This document shows positions 24,961 to 35,696 of a DNA stretch of 64,000 bases, one piece after another. Source of the stretch: Gymnothorax reevesii (lineage: Eukaryota > Chordata > Actinopteri > Anguilliformes > Muraenidae); contig CM056573.1 in the NCBI GenBank assembly GCA_029721435.1, positions 3,630,001 to 3,694,000 of the forward strand, read 5' to 3'. The position numbers and the translations under genes are program-made. The notes beneath the pieces are model-generated. The model was not told the origin of the DNA. It saw nothing but the letters and a program-made list of their open reading frames with translations, and searched no databases. The first letter of the stretch is position 1, and each line of letters begins with the position of its first letter.

Positions 24961-27094
24961 AAAATTTATGTTCTTATTGTCAGATTTGTTTCGGCTGAAA
25001 TTTTAAGATCTCAAACAATTAATTTTGACACTTCAGTGATGAATCCTTTTTAACAGCATTATTTATGGGTGGACGTATAATTGCACAGTTTTGGAATTGA
25101 CGTGATGAGTGTGACGGAGAATCTTGATTTCTCTGAACTGTAGGTTCTGTTTGCCATTTCTGACCGTTAGATTTGTATGCTTACAATTGTTGCTTGCGTT
25201 ATCGTCCTAAGGCAGTCGTGTAGCTATAGTCAATTTCATGTGGATAATGTTTTTGCAGTTGTCCACAATAATGACTTTTGAATATAACTTTGAATATAAC
25301 TATTGCATTTTGAGCACATTATGTATTGCAACTTTTTTTCATCGCTTTATTTTTTCGAATTGCGTTCTTTGGCATTAGCACTGAGGCATCGTCCTTGATT
25401 TTCAATTGAGTTTAGGTTATGTACAAATGGGAAATTGTTTTTATTAGTTTAAAGCTTGCCTCTGGTGTCTGGGGTTTATAAAGATAGGTATCATTTCATG
25501 TTCTATACGTTTTTATGGATCTGTCTGACTGCAATAAACCTGTTCGCTGTGGAGCACAGAAGTTCCACAAAGCCGTCATAAAATGGAAAATATGTATTGT
25601 GTCTATTAAATGGTCTTTCAAACTTTGAAAAGCAGCACAGTCTATTAAATTTTACAGCTGCAAAAGTAATAAAAAGGGGAAATTATAAATGATAGATGAA
25701 TCCTTTAGGTTCTTATCTGGTGTAGATGCTCTGTCAGTATTTTGACGGCATCATTAGCCAGAGGGAGCTGTTTTGAAGTGCCTTTCTTAAATGCGCATGT
25801 GATGACTCTGAAGCTCATTGACAAGTATATTTGACATGAGGAAACCGCCATTTTACTCACAGTCAGCCTGCTGGAGAACTAAAGAAAAGGAAGGGAGTAT
25901 ACTTCATACCTCCATCACAATCCTGGGCAACTTACCGCTTTCATTTCAATATCATTACTCAGTCACGTCCAGCACCTGTCCTTACTCTTACTGAAAAGAG
26001 TTTATTTAGATTAGTCATGCCAGTGCAGTGTATTACAGCTTGGGTTTTAAAATGCACCTTGACTGAAAAAATGAAGTCCAGTGTATTAGCCTGAAATCTA
26101 ACGGTGATATGATAGTGATCACGGTGCTTTGTTTAACTTGCAAAAGGTTTTATGCAGTTTTACTAAAGTTAAACTGCGTATGTAATTCAAGCAGGAAGGA
26201 TATTTTTTTTCAGGAAGGATATTTTACAAAACCTTATTCTGTCATTTGGCTCATCACTGCAACATAAATATTTCCTTGTAAAATTTATATCCTAATATAA
26301 ATGATTTAATTCAGTTTATATTCGTCAGGCTTGTCCACTTTAAAGTTAGTGATGGCAAGTGTTAGTTTGATTCCCAGGAGGACAGAAAAGATTGAATGAT
26401 GAGCCTGTATGTTATGTTTTTTTTATTGGCCATGATGATCCAATCCTTCAATAACTTAAGATCATAAAACTGTAATAAGTAAATAACTTAGCCAGATGGA
26501 ATTACTTTTCAAAGAATTTGAATTTGACCTGTTGAGATTTGTTTTTGAGTATTTTACTCAGAGAACAGAGATTGATTTTGCCCATTGGATTCAATTTCTC
26601 CTTAAGATGGTATGTGGATGACATTTTGTTTCGTAAATGAGAGTAATGTTGTACACTGTCGTCAAATGATGACAGGCCACAGTGTGTTATTTTTTATCCT
26701 TGATGTTGTCGTGATGTTGATATTTCTGCGTATCATATTAAATGGTTTTAGACTTTCTCTAATATATGACCAGAAGACCATGGGAAAACAGAATACTTCT
26801 CTCGTTCTCTTTTCAATTATTATGAAATAATAAATTATACATATTGAGGGTTTGGAGCACTATTATTATATGTCCATTTTAGAGATTTCGAGAAAAAAAA
26901 AAAAAATTTTAGGCTTCCAAGTTCTATTAAATCAGGTATTTTATATCATTATTTTTTTTAACCAGTCTCTCTTTTCCTTCATGGTTCAGAAGTAAATTAA
27001 ATTAAAAAAAAATAAAATAAATAAATTAATTAATTAATTTTAAAAACCTTAAAAAAATGAGATGAGCAATTACGCTCGGGGGCTAATGATATGC

Positions 27095-27143
27095 AAAAAT
27101 GGCAGATATCAGGGAGGGGGAAGTACTTTTTCACAGGACTGTA
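27095..27143. mobile_element. Tc1-like terminal fragment
   Basis: GGGAGGGGGAAGTACTTTTT followed by CACAGGACTGTA is the inverted form of the terminus seen at 24221. It could be the far end of that element, split by later insertion, or a separate remnant. Confidence 0.45.
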
Positions 27144-27521
27144 TGCAAATTCGTGAGCAACATTTATGTATGCAGCTTCCATTTCATCCAGTTTGTTTTG
27201 CCTCTTAAATCACTCAAATATTATTAAACAGGCCTGTGGTTTACCATCGAGCATTTTCATACAATATTGAATTTATTCCAAGACTGATCTTAATTGCTGT
27301 ATGCACTGTTAACTAGGCTGTACTGTTTTGCAGTATCATTAATTATTACATAGTAATTTATTATTTGCCAGTTGTGCTGAGCATCAATTTGAGGAGCTGT
27401 CGTTGAAATATTCTTTGGTTAGTTGAGGTCGTAAAAAGTTTTCAGGAGCTGACGTCATCTGAAAGTCCCTCTGAAGCTTTCGCAGGTCATTAAAACTTGT
27501 TGTGTTTGCATTTTTCCTCAG

Positions 27522-27743
27522 AAGAGCCAGTAATTGCGCAGTCACCCGGTAACGACAGCGCGCCCAGTTATTGCAGAAATGACGACGGGGACATCTTCCT
27601 GGCAGCCGAGTCCTGGAAACCCAACACCTGCTCCAGCTGCATTTGCCTCGACGGAAAGATCCGGTGCTTCTCTGAGTCCTGCCCCCTGGTCAGCTGTACC
27701 AGGCCAGTCCTGCGTAAGGGCCAGTGTTGCCCCTATTGTCTGG
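27522..27743 (+). CDS. crim1: crim1 exon: VWC domain 5
   Basis: The acceptor is TTTTTCCTCAG before 27522 and the donor GTAAGT at 27744, both phase 1 (74 codons). A linker rich in small residues leads into a VWC module with YCRNDDGDIFLAAESWKPN, CICLDGKIRCFSESC and PVLRKGQCCPYC. The human protein has near-identical DGDIFLAAESWKP and RPVLRKGQCCPYC blocks. All cysteines expected for the module are present. Confidence 0.95.
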
Positions 27744-28249
27744 GTAAGTTCCAGAATAAATATGAAACCTGCGCTTCAGTTTAACCCTTGAACCACATGA
27801 TTGGGTTTAAATCTGGTCAAACATTGTGGTGCATTGGATCACAAAATATTGTTTGAAAGTTGAAGGGCCAACATTCTAACAGTGTAAACTATTTTATTGT
27901 TCTGACACCATGTAGAAAAATTGGAATTACAAATACTTTCTTGACCCTTAGCCTGTCGGATAGGTTTGATTGTTTAGCATTGTTCTTATCTGTCAGAATT
28001 TGTTGGTATTAATGTTCTTATCTGACAGGGATTCAGCAATGAAACCTGTTACTGCTTTTAATCTGCAAAACAACAAAGTTTCGTCATCAGTGAAATGACA
28101 GTGACTTGGAGATTGGTAGCTGCACATCTATGAGAGTCTGACCTTTATAATTATTTTTAACAGGCAAATGCAGAAGTTGCTTGTATTCTTCAGGAACAAA
28201 CAAAGCTCTTTCGTCAACTGCTGTCTGCTGTTTTCTCTGAAAAGTGTTT

Positions 28250-28544
28250 CAGCCAACCAGACTCTTTTTTGTTTGTTTTTTTTGTTTTGTTTTTGAGGTC
28301 ATCCTATTTTCATTTCAAACTTACACAAACTTCAAGGACATTTCTTGGAGCCACTCCGAAAACCAACACCTACCCACCCTAATACCGTGACATGACAAAT
28401 GACGAAGTAGGTAATTAGACAGACATACAGAGAGTCAGTAACAAGTATGTTGACAGACAAATATACAGACATACTGGACACACCGGACTAATGCAGACGC
28501 TAACAAGACGAGACAAAACTGGACAGGACAGCCAACCAGACTCT
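28250..28544 (-). mobile_element. retroposed insert with poly(A) tail and 16-bp target-site duplication
   Basis: CAGCCAACCAGACTCT occurs at 28250-28265 and again at 28529-28544. The 263 bp between begin, on the minus strand, near TGTCCTGTCCAGTTTTGTC and end in an A-rich tail (T-rich at 28266-28292 on the plus strand). A poly(A) tail with a direct repeat of this length is the mark of LINE-machinery retrotransposition. I do not recognise the source: it could be a SINE, a truncated LINE 3' end or a processed transcript. Confidence 0.75.
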
Positions 28545-29456
28545 CTGAAATATTTCAGACACCAGTGGCGACTGCTGATTTAAATAGTTTATGAGCACTA
28601 AAGAATGCTTAGGGGCTGGGGGAATGCCCCCCCCCCCCTGCAAAAAATTGTTAAAAATTATGCCTTAAATGGTGACTTCTGTTGAATTTTGGGGAAACAA
28701 TTCGACAAATGGAGACATAATTAATATCAGAATAACCTTCGACTGATAAAAAGTATTGAAATATTTTTTGTTTAATGGCTGTAGAAAATACTGGGATTTT
28801 GGTCTAGGCTTTATGTGTTGACAGTGTTAATGTAGGGGAAATATCGCTATGTTTTAATGAAATGGCGAGGATGGATACTTATTACAAGTTTATGATAATA
28901 ATACTGGGAGTTATCAAGATATTAATGCAGTATTGCAGAAAACCTGTCAATCTCATACACGATCTCAGAATTATGATAACCAAAAATGTAGAATTTAAAT
29001 TAATAAAGTGGCCATATTATACCCATTTCTCAGTTTCATACTCTCATGTTGGTGATCTATTTACAAATGCTGTAAGTGCTTATTGTCATGGTCAAAAAGC
29101 ACTTAGGTACAGCTTTCTATACGCTAAACTGTGAGAATGTTTAGTGTATAAGGACCAAGAGGCAAGAGGCGTAAGGTTGGTTATTTCAGGTCAACATGCA
29201 TTTATAATTATATTTATATTGAAATTAACTCTTTAAGCACTGCTGCATTGCATAACATTTTCAGTATGCATATTCTTGGAAGTATTGCCATAAGTAAAGT
29301 ACGTTTGTACGTTTGTAGAACTGATTTATAATTTATATGGGATATGCTCTATTAAGCATCGTATTTTTTGGTCACATGACCTGCATGAGGATTTTACTGA
29401 CTTTCTCATTTAATATTCTGAGTTATGCCTCCTTTGTCTCGATCGCTCTTTCCCAG

Positions 29457-29648
29457 AAGACACTGCAGCCAGGGCAGTTTGTCATTTTAACGGGAAGACA
29501 TACGCGGATGAGGAGCGCTGGGACATCGACAGCTGCACGCACTGCTACTGCCTGCAGGGGCAGACCCTCTGCTCTACGGTCAGCTGCCCCGCCCCCTCCT
29601 GCCATGATCCAATCAGCGTGGAGGGCAGTTGCTGCCCCATGTGCTCAG
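29457..29648 (+). CDS. crim1: crim1 exon: VWC domain 6
   Basis: The acceptor is TCTTTCCCAG before 29457 and the donor GTGAGT at 29649, both phase 1 (64 codons). It encodes the last VWC module: CHFNGKTYADEERWDIDSCT, HCYCLQGQTLCSTVSC and GSCCPMC. HCYCLQGQTLCSTVSCP is the same as I recall in human CRIM1. The linker before the first cysteine is short. This is the VWC module nearest the membrane. Confidence 0.95.
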
Positions 29649-30038
29649 GTGAGTCTGACCGTGGAAGCGCAGTGATGTGGGCAGGTTACTTCGACTCACT
29701 GTTCCCACTGATGCAAACTGCAGTTAAATGTGCCTCACGTAACATGGAGGGAAAGGCTGGTACCAGACCATGTACTCCAGAGGTGAACTACAGGACCGGT
29801 GTGAGATCTGCAGTTTGACTCAACAGACCATCGTCATGAGTTCCTTAGTTCAAACAGGGTGATGAAACAAGACATTTGAAATGATTTTCAGTCGTCAGAT
29901 TTTTTTATGCTGAAATGATCGGCTAATTTCCTCTTTCCTTCAGAGTGGTGTTCTGTTTAACTCCCACGCAGTGTCACCCTGCTCTTGACTGTATGATGCA
30001 ACCTTTTTCCTCGTGAGAATACAAGGGGCGCAAAATTA

Positions 30039-30239
30039 TTAACCCTTGGAGGGCTAAATGCAGCTATTGTTGCTCAATCATGTAAGATATCAAAATCAGA
30101 ACTGTTGAAAACCTATCAAGTGGCGACTTGTTTAAAAGAGCTAATGCTGGGGAGCTCTTTTAAACGACAGGTTTTCAACCGCACAAGATGATTAAATTTA
30201 TATCTTTAAAAAAATGTATTTCAGCACTCTTAGAGTTAA
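30039..30239. mobile_element. TTAA-flanked MITE, copy C
   Basis: The unit 30043-30235 starts CCCTTGGAGGGCT and ends AGCACTCTTAGAG, with TTAA on both sides. It shares GTTGAAAACCTATCA with the other two copies and has an internal foldback of its own (AGCTCTTTTAAAC around 30150-30170 against GTTTAAAAGAGCT at 30128). It lies in the short crim1 intron between VWC6 and the juxtamembrane exon. Confidence 0.72.
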
Positions 30240-30409
30240 GTTGGCAAACTAGGTGTCATTCACTATGACTACAGTTGTAAATGTAACCTATCTTGCTTAC
30301 TTAATTATTTTAAATTTTCTGAAAAATGCGGTTGTATTTCAAAGCATCACTGTACTCACTGTCTGATCCTCCTCCCACGGCTTGTGTTTATTACTTTATT
30401 TCCAATCAG

Positions 30410-30541
30410 AGATGTACGTCCCCACAAATGTACCAATCGAAAAGACGGACCAGCACCGCAACCCAGGGCACCGGGACCCAGGGATGCAGAGGCCTGGCTG
30501 GACCACGGCCAGTGAGAATGACATCATGCCCCAGTTCAGAG
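30410..30541 (+). CDS. crim1: crim1 exon: juxtamembrane linker
   Basis: The acceptor is CCAATCAG before 30410 and the donor GTCAGA at 30542, both phase 1 (44 codons). The peptide starts EMYVPTNVPIEKTD and ends near TASENDIMPQFR; human CRIM1 has EMYVPEPTNIPIEKTN and PSENDIV at the matching places, so homology is clear although the middle (RNPGHRDPGMQRP) is diverged. No cysteines or recognised domain are present; it is an extracellular stalk between VWC6 and the membrane. The donor GTCAGA is weaker than the others in the gene. Confidence 0.88.
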
Positions 30542-30893
30542 GTCAGACTCGTATGTCCCTTCAGTCCCGTTTCTGTGGCAACGAAATCAACAAACATCTA
30601 ATGTTGAATGAGCAAGAAATCAAGCCACTGTTTTATTTTGTCTGTCATCGTCTACAGCAGCTGCTCATTCTGTATTGTGCTGAAGAAATGCCTGTACGTT
30701 GTATAAAAGGGGTAGGATTGATAATTAAGACGTGATTTTCTTAATAATCTTCCCCTGGGATAGTAATTTGGTGTTTGGAATCCTGTAAATTTAGTAATCT
30801 GTTTCATACCAAACATATGGAATTTCATTCATAAATTAAATAACCAATATGAATGATTAAATGGAATGTATTAAATCAGAGATTTTGTCACTA

Positions 30894-32990
30894 GGGTCAT
30901 TCCAAGTGAAAGGACCAGATATTCCTTGGGAGTGTTGCTGCACCATTTTCAAATTAGTCTCAAATTTACATGCCACTAGATAGTCACAAAAGTACTTTCT
31001 AAGCAAAATTGTCGGCCTGTAGCTCAAATAGTTACTGAGTTATGGGGGTCTGAAATTTTCAGAATTTGGGCTATAAATAGCCAAGAAAAGCCTTGCCAGG
31101 GTTATTTTGCATCTTTAAGTGGTTAATTCTCAGCCTCTAGACATATCGGAGGGCTGTAAGTTGGTATACAAGGCCTCTGCATGTAGCTAGTGCTCCACAA
31201 ACATCCCCAGGTGTTTCCCTACACTCTGCAGGCCATGGGGGCTTGCTAAAAATGCCAAAAATGAAGAAAAACCTACTCACGAGTGGGGTTTGGGGCCTTA
31301 AAGGTACTAGAAATACTGCACAGAAGTGTTCTGATACCCCTGGGTTCCATTCTACACAAACTTGTGTGATAACTTAGCAAACTGGAGCTTTCTAGATACC
31401 TCAGTTTGGAAAATATGAGCTCCCAAAGTTGGACGAGATTTTTAATTGGCTGTTTTTGGTGGCAAAAATCTCCATGTGGGACAGGTGCCAGAGACCCCAA
31501 CTTTTTCTAAAAGCCAGTTCCATCTGTCTTCTATTACTGTACAAAAAAGCAGCAGGGTTATATTTGTAGTTACTGAGATATTCTTATTCAAAATGGCATG
31601 GGTGATGCCAAAATAGTTTTTTGCTTTTCAGTACTTTAAATTTGGATACAAGTATTAGTGGTCATTCCAATGGCAGTATTATGTATATTTTGTTCTTTTT
31701 GAAATGTTAATTGTTGAAGATGACTACTTTCAAAAAGTATAATGCCCTTTTTGTGTCACAAGGTCTAGCTTAGAGGCACCCCTCTAGATATGTTGACACC
31801 GATTTGCAATGCATACTTGTACATGTACATACATGTAATTATAAAATACACATACACATACAAATTTCATGTACTAACTTGAATTTTCATGATTGATTAA
31901 TTTTAAAATAGCAACAATAATTTTGAATTTTACAGTATCAGTGCAGTGGGATTAAACATGTTAAATTTAATTGTACAATGTCATCTTACAAGCAAAATAC
32001 CCTGTTCCTAAGTTATGTTAGTCAGTTAGATAAGAAGCTCTGAAAGGACTTTTCAACCTCTTTTCTTGCTTTTGAGTCAAGCTAGTACATGTACATGTAT
32101 GCATTGCAAATCGGTGTCAACATATCTACAGGGATGCCTCTAAGCTAGACCTTGTGACACAAAAAGCGCATTATACTTTTTGAAAGTAGTCATCTTTAAC
32201 AATTATGACTTATAAAATATACATAATACTGCCATTGGAATGACCACTAATACTTGTATCCCAATTTAAAATACTGAAAAGCAAAAAACGATTTTGGCAT
32301 CACCCATGCCATTTTGAATAAGAATATCTCAGTAACTACAAATATAACCCTGCTGCTTTTTTGTACAGTAATAGAAAACAGATGGAACTGTCTTTTAAAA
32401 AAAGTTGGGGTCTCTGGCACCTGTCCCACATGGAGATTTTTGCCAACAAAAACAGCCAATTAAAAATCTTGTCCAACTTTGGGAGCTCATATTTTCAAAA
32501 CTGAGGTATCTAGAAAGCTCCAGTTTGCTAAGTTATCACACAAGTTTGTGTAGAATGGAACCCAGGGGTATCAGAACACTTCTGTGCAGTATTTCTAGTA
32601 CCTTTAAGGCCCCAAACCCCACTCGCGAGTAGGTTTTTCTTCATTTTTGGCATTTTTAGCAAGCCCCCATGGCCTGCAGAGTGTAGGGAAACACCTGGGG
32701 ATGTTTGTGGAGCACTAGCTGCATGCAGAGGCCTTGTATACCAACTTACAGCTCTCTGATATGTCTAGAGGCTGAGAATTAACCACTTAAAGATGCAAAA
32801 AACCCTGGCGAGGCTTTTCTTGGCTATTTATAACCCAATTACTGAAAATTTTAGACCCCCACAACTCGGTAACTATTTGAGCTACAGGCCTACAATTTTG
32901 CATAGAAAGTACTTTTGTGACTATCTAGTGACATACAAATTTGAAAATGGTGTGGCAACCACCATCTGGTGAAACCACATGGAATGACCC
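30894..32990. mobile_element. 2.1-kb foldback element (large palindrome)
   Basis: The left arm 30894-31829 and right arm 32085-32990 are inverted copies around a 255-bp spacer. Over most of their length (for example 31261-31660 against 32260-32640) I count only a few mismatches per hundred bases, while the outermost about 45 bp beyond GGGTCATTCCA differ more. The outer ends read GGGTCATTCCA and TGGAATGACCC, and the flanks CACTA and ACTAA allow a 4-bp ACTA target duplication. Each arm has the same 75-codon open frame, which looks accidental. No transposase is seen, so this is a non-autonomous element or a fused pair of copies. Confidence 0.8.
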
Positions 32991-33469
32991 ACTAATCTGG
33001 ACAATTTTTGAGTGCTTTGGCTGATCAGGTCAGCTTGACTTGACTTGATTTGCATCTTCCTGTAATATTAAAATCAATGCGGGGTTTAGGGAAGGAATTT
33101 ATTGAACTCACAAATACAGATCATGGCAGACTAACCTTGCAGGGACAGTAATGAGTATATCGATGTGCACACATGTGCTAATGCTCTTAGTCTGGGAGAC
33201 AGAGGACGGTGGAATGTAGTGTGTCAGATGGGGTTTGTTAGGAGGTTTTGTTAGAAAATGAGAAACCACATGGGGATTTTACTCAACAAAACATGGCGGT
33301 GCAATGTAAGCGGTTAGCGTATGTCAGTAGAATGATAACGGAAATAAATGCTGCAAGAAACGCATGGATTTCATGTCAAACTCTGTTCAAACTAAACAGA
33401 TCAAAAGCTACTACCTAGGGTGTTAAGATAATCTCACTGATATTCTGTTCATATACATGCGTACAATAT

Positions 33470-33745
33470 AATTACAGTGAGTGCCACAAAAACAAGGGCC
33501 TGTAGAGGCCCATTCTATCACGGTGAAGTGTGTATAAATATAAGAGCTATCAGGAGATGGCATATACCTCAGGCCCCAGCAACAGCCAGAGTATCTGCTA
33601 CAGTCAAAGGCAGCATATGGTTAATCTGTGTCATGTTTTATGAAAACATATGAATTGGTTTTCAAGTTATGTTCCAAAAACCTGTTTACGAAATGAAGGA
33701 CAGACAGATAGACAGACTGATGGGCATATCCCCCCGCATTTTATA
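33470..33745. repeat. possible LINE 3' tail-like repeat
   Basis: A stretch ending in ACAGACAGATAGACAGACTGATGG and CCCCGCATTTTATATGC resembles fish LINE 3' regions with GACA-type runs followed by a CCCC-containing tail; a comparable GACAGACG run occurs at 57580-57605. Assignment is by general look only. Confidence 0.25.
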
Positions 33746-34192
33746 TGCCGATGAGATTTTAAAAAAAAAGAAAGAAGTAGGCGAAATCATCCTCTTGGAT
33801 AGTTCAATTGTACTCTAGGTTTAAGTTCATCTTTAGATGGAACTGGAACATTTCCAGAATTCTGGGTACTTACAGAAAGTTACTTCGAAATTTCCTTGGA
33901 CAAACGCATCCTGTGGGTAGCGAAGTCCTTTCGGCAGGAAGAGATCTGCTGCAGCAAAAATCCACAAATCCAGGGCTTCTCAGGACCCTTGTGAGAAAAA
34001 AAGCTTTGTTACTTGTGTAGGGTCACATGACAATAAGCATGTCTGTTGATTCTCTTGTTTGGAATTAAAGTTACTTTTTACTGTCATCATCTGTTTTGGA
34101 GTAAAGTTTCAGGCTTCTATACAGTATATGAGAGTTGCACACTTTGAGTGCGGTGTATTATGCGTGATGACTATGAACTGGTCTTGCTGCAG

Positions 34193-34383
34193 GTGAACTG
34201 GGAGGTCTTCAGATGCCCTTCTTGGACAGTAAGACACGAGCAGCCCATGGACACGACTCATTAAACACTGCAGCGTGGGTGGCTCTGCCCATCCTGATGA
34301 TATTGATCATGATTGCCACCCTGTTGGTCATTAATCAGAAGAAACGGTGGCTCACGGTGCCATGCTACCGCAATCCGACAAAG
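34193..34383 (+). CDS. crim1: crim1 exon: transmembrane segment and start of cytoplasmic tail
   Basis: The acceptor is CTTGCTGCAG before 34193 and the donor GTACTT at 34384. The phase changes from 1 to 0. The peptide has a polar stretch, then a strongly hydrophobic helix (AAWVALPILMILIMIATLLV), then INQKKRWLTVPCYRNPTK. The INQKK stop-transfer motif and PTK end match human CRIM1 (INQKKQW, TPTK). The helix fixes a type I topology with VWC modules outside and the tail inside. Between this exon and the last one there is an imperfect repeat at about 34478-34620 related to the hairpin MITE at 46937. Confidence 0.93.
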
Positions 34384-34477
34384 GTACTTTCAGACGTCTC
34401 CATTTTCTCTGTCAACACGGGCCTCGGCTGTGTTATTGCCTGTGTAGCTGATCGAGTGTCTCTCATTTCTCCTCCGG

Positions 34478-34625
34478 TACGTTTCCACGTTACACAAAGC
34501 AAAATTTTTGCCTGGACAGATTACTTACAATATCAATGCAAAGACATGAAAAAATACAAGAAGATGGGAGTTCATTCAGGGCAACGCAACACCACACGAT
34601 GCAAACAGCGCAAACGCACAAATAT
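34478..34625. repeat. degenerate relative of the 46937 hairpin MITE
   Basis: AATTTTTGCCTGGACAGATTACTTACAAT with AATGCAAAGACATG follows the layout AATTTTTCGCAGGACAGATTACATTC seen in the hairpin at 46937-47074. The inverted half is barely recognisable. It begins about 95 bases after the crim1 transmembrane exon donor. Confidence 0.35.
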
Positions 34626-35519
34626 CGTATGTCGCTCGCGCTGAATGTATTCAACTTGAGTAAAAAATTTGCTTGTGTATAGGAATGTGCTGAATAGCAT
34701 CTATTGGCAGCTACATTGGCTAGCTAGCCTACCTACATTTCTCAAACCGTAATTTCATTGCTTGAGATAATGGGACAGCTTACTCGCTGGCTAGCGAGCT
34801 AGCAAGATCAAATAACCAACATAACACAGTGTCATAGAGAAATTATGGTCTGGTTAAACATCAGTTTTGTTCATATTTTTATACTCAAGCAGGTAAAATT
34901 TCATCAAGTGAAATGTTTATGATGTTAGCATAGCAACATTAGCATCGCCATCTTGTTGCCGATTCTCAGAAAATTCCTCGGAAGATCTGGAACCAGTGTA
35001 ATTTATTAACTGTAGGAATGCTTTCTCGCGTTTCAGTTCATAGTATTCGCTGCGACCGTATTGTGTTTTGGGATATGTTTTAAAAGATTCATTGGTAATG
35101 CATTGCACTGGTAATATTAAAAAAGGTGTATAGCCCAAGCCTTGCGAGCATTTGAGATGGTAAAATATAACTTAGTTTTTTTTGTTGTTAAGATGTGTTT
35201 ATCTAGCGAAATGTATTGCTAGATATTATAGTATATTTGATTTTTTTAAATTTAATTTAATTTTATGTTTTAGTTTGGTGCAAGCCAAGGCATGTATTTA
35301 GGGAAAGAAAATGTAATTTTTTATTCTGAGAAATTTATTATTAATTAATGTGGCTTTTAAATTTTTTATTGGCAATACTGTTTTTAATAATTTTCAAATC
35401 GCCTTAGGATTTTTAGATTTGTGTGCTATATAAAGTTATCATTAATTGTGTTGTTGTTGTTGTTGATAGCTAGAAGAGTAATTTTGTTTGTCTGCGTTCT
35501 CTCGTTTCGCCCTCAGCAG

Positions 35520-35696
35520 CCCACCTGTCTGAATAACCAGCTGGTGTACGTGGACTGTCAGCAGGGCATGAGGGTGCAGGTGGACAGTTCCCAGCGCATG
35601 CTGCGTATCGCCGACCCCGACTCGCGCTTCAGCGGCTACTACAGCATGCAGAAACAGAGCAACCTGCAGGCGGACAATTTTTACCAGACTGCGTGA
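35520..35696 (+). CDS. crim1: crim1 last coding exon: cytoplasmic tail and stop
   Basis: The exon encodes PTCLNNQLVYVDCQQGMRVQ, VDSSQRMLRIADPDSRFSGY and YSMQKQ, ending LQADNFYQTA and TGA at 35694-35696. The human tail has LNNQLVSVDC, VDSSQRMLRIAEPD and LQADNFYQT, so this is the most strongly conserved non-VWC part. The acceptor is a tandem CAGCAG: using the first AG (exon from 35517) adds one glutamine. I chose 35520 because human CRIM1 has proline directly after PTK. The high conservation of the tail suggests an intracellular partner, but no domain is recognised. Confidence 0.93.
   Translation, partial: PTCLNNQLVYVDCQQGMRVQVDSSQRMLRIADPDSRFSGYYSMQKQSNLQADNFYQTA

Larger units (their letters stand above)
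1..35696 (+). other. crim1: crim1 gene, 3' part (ten coding exons in the window)
   Basis: This is the gene span for cysteine-rich motor neuron 1, a type I membrane protein that binds BMP/TGF-beta-type ligands and VEGF-A through cysteine-rich modules and tunes their delivery. Ten exons with GT donors and AG acceptors join in one frame (28+157+122+213+216+222+192+132+191+177 nt = 550 codons including stop). The order is antistasin-like repeats, VWC3-6, linker, transmembrane helix and cytoplasmic tail, as in the C-terminal half of human CRIM1. The N-terminal half lies upstream of base 1. Introns are 6.4, 3.2, 9.3, 4.5, 3.3, 1.7, 0.8, 3.7 and 1.1 kb; I saw no other coding exon in them. Apart from the repeats listed separately they show no recognised content, notably 29-1650, 2520-3430, 3640-5100, 11000-12200, 15230-17330, 17600-19220, 21200-22220, 25000-27000 and 33750-34190. 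VWC exons have symmetric phase-1 borders, which fits domain duplication by exon shuffling. Confidence 0.95.

Noticed and set aside
31273..32632. Two nearly identical 75-residue open frames in opposite orientation (31273-31500 minus, 32405-32632 plus)
   Set aside because: They are the same stretch in the two arms of the palindrome. The peptide has no domain, no codon-bias sign and no splice context, so duplication rather than selection explains the identity.
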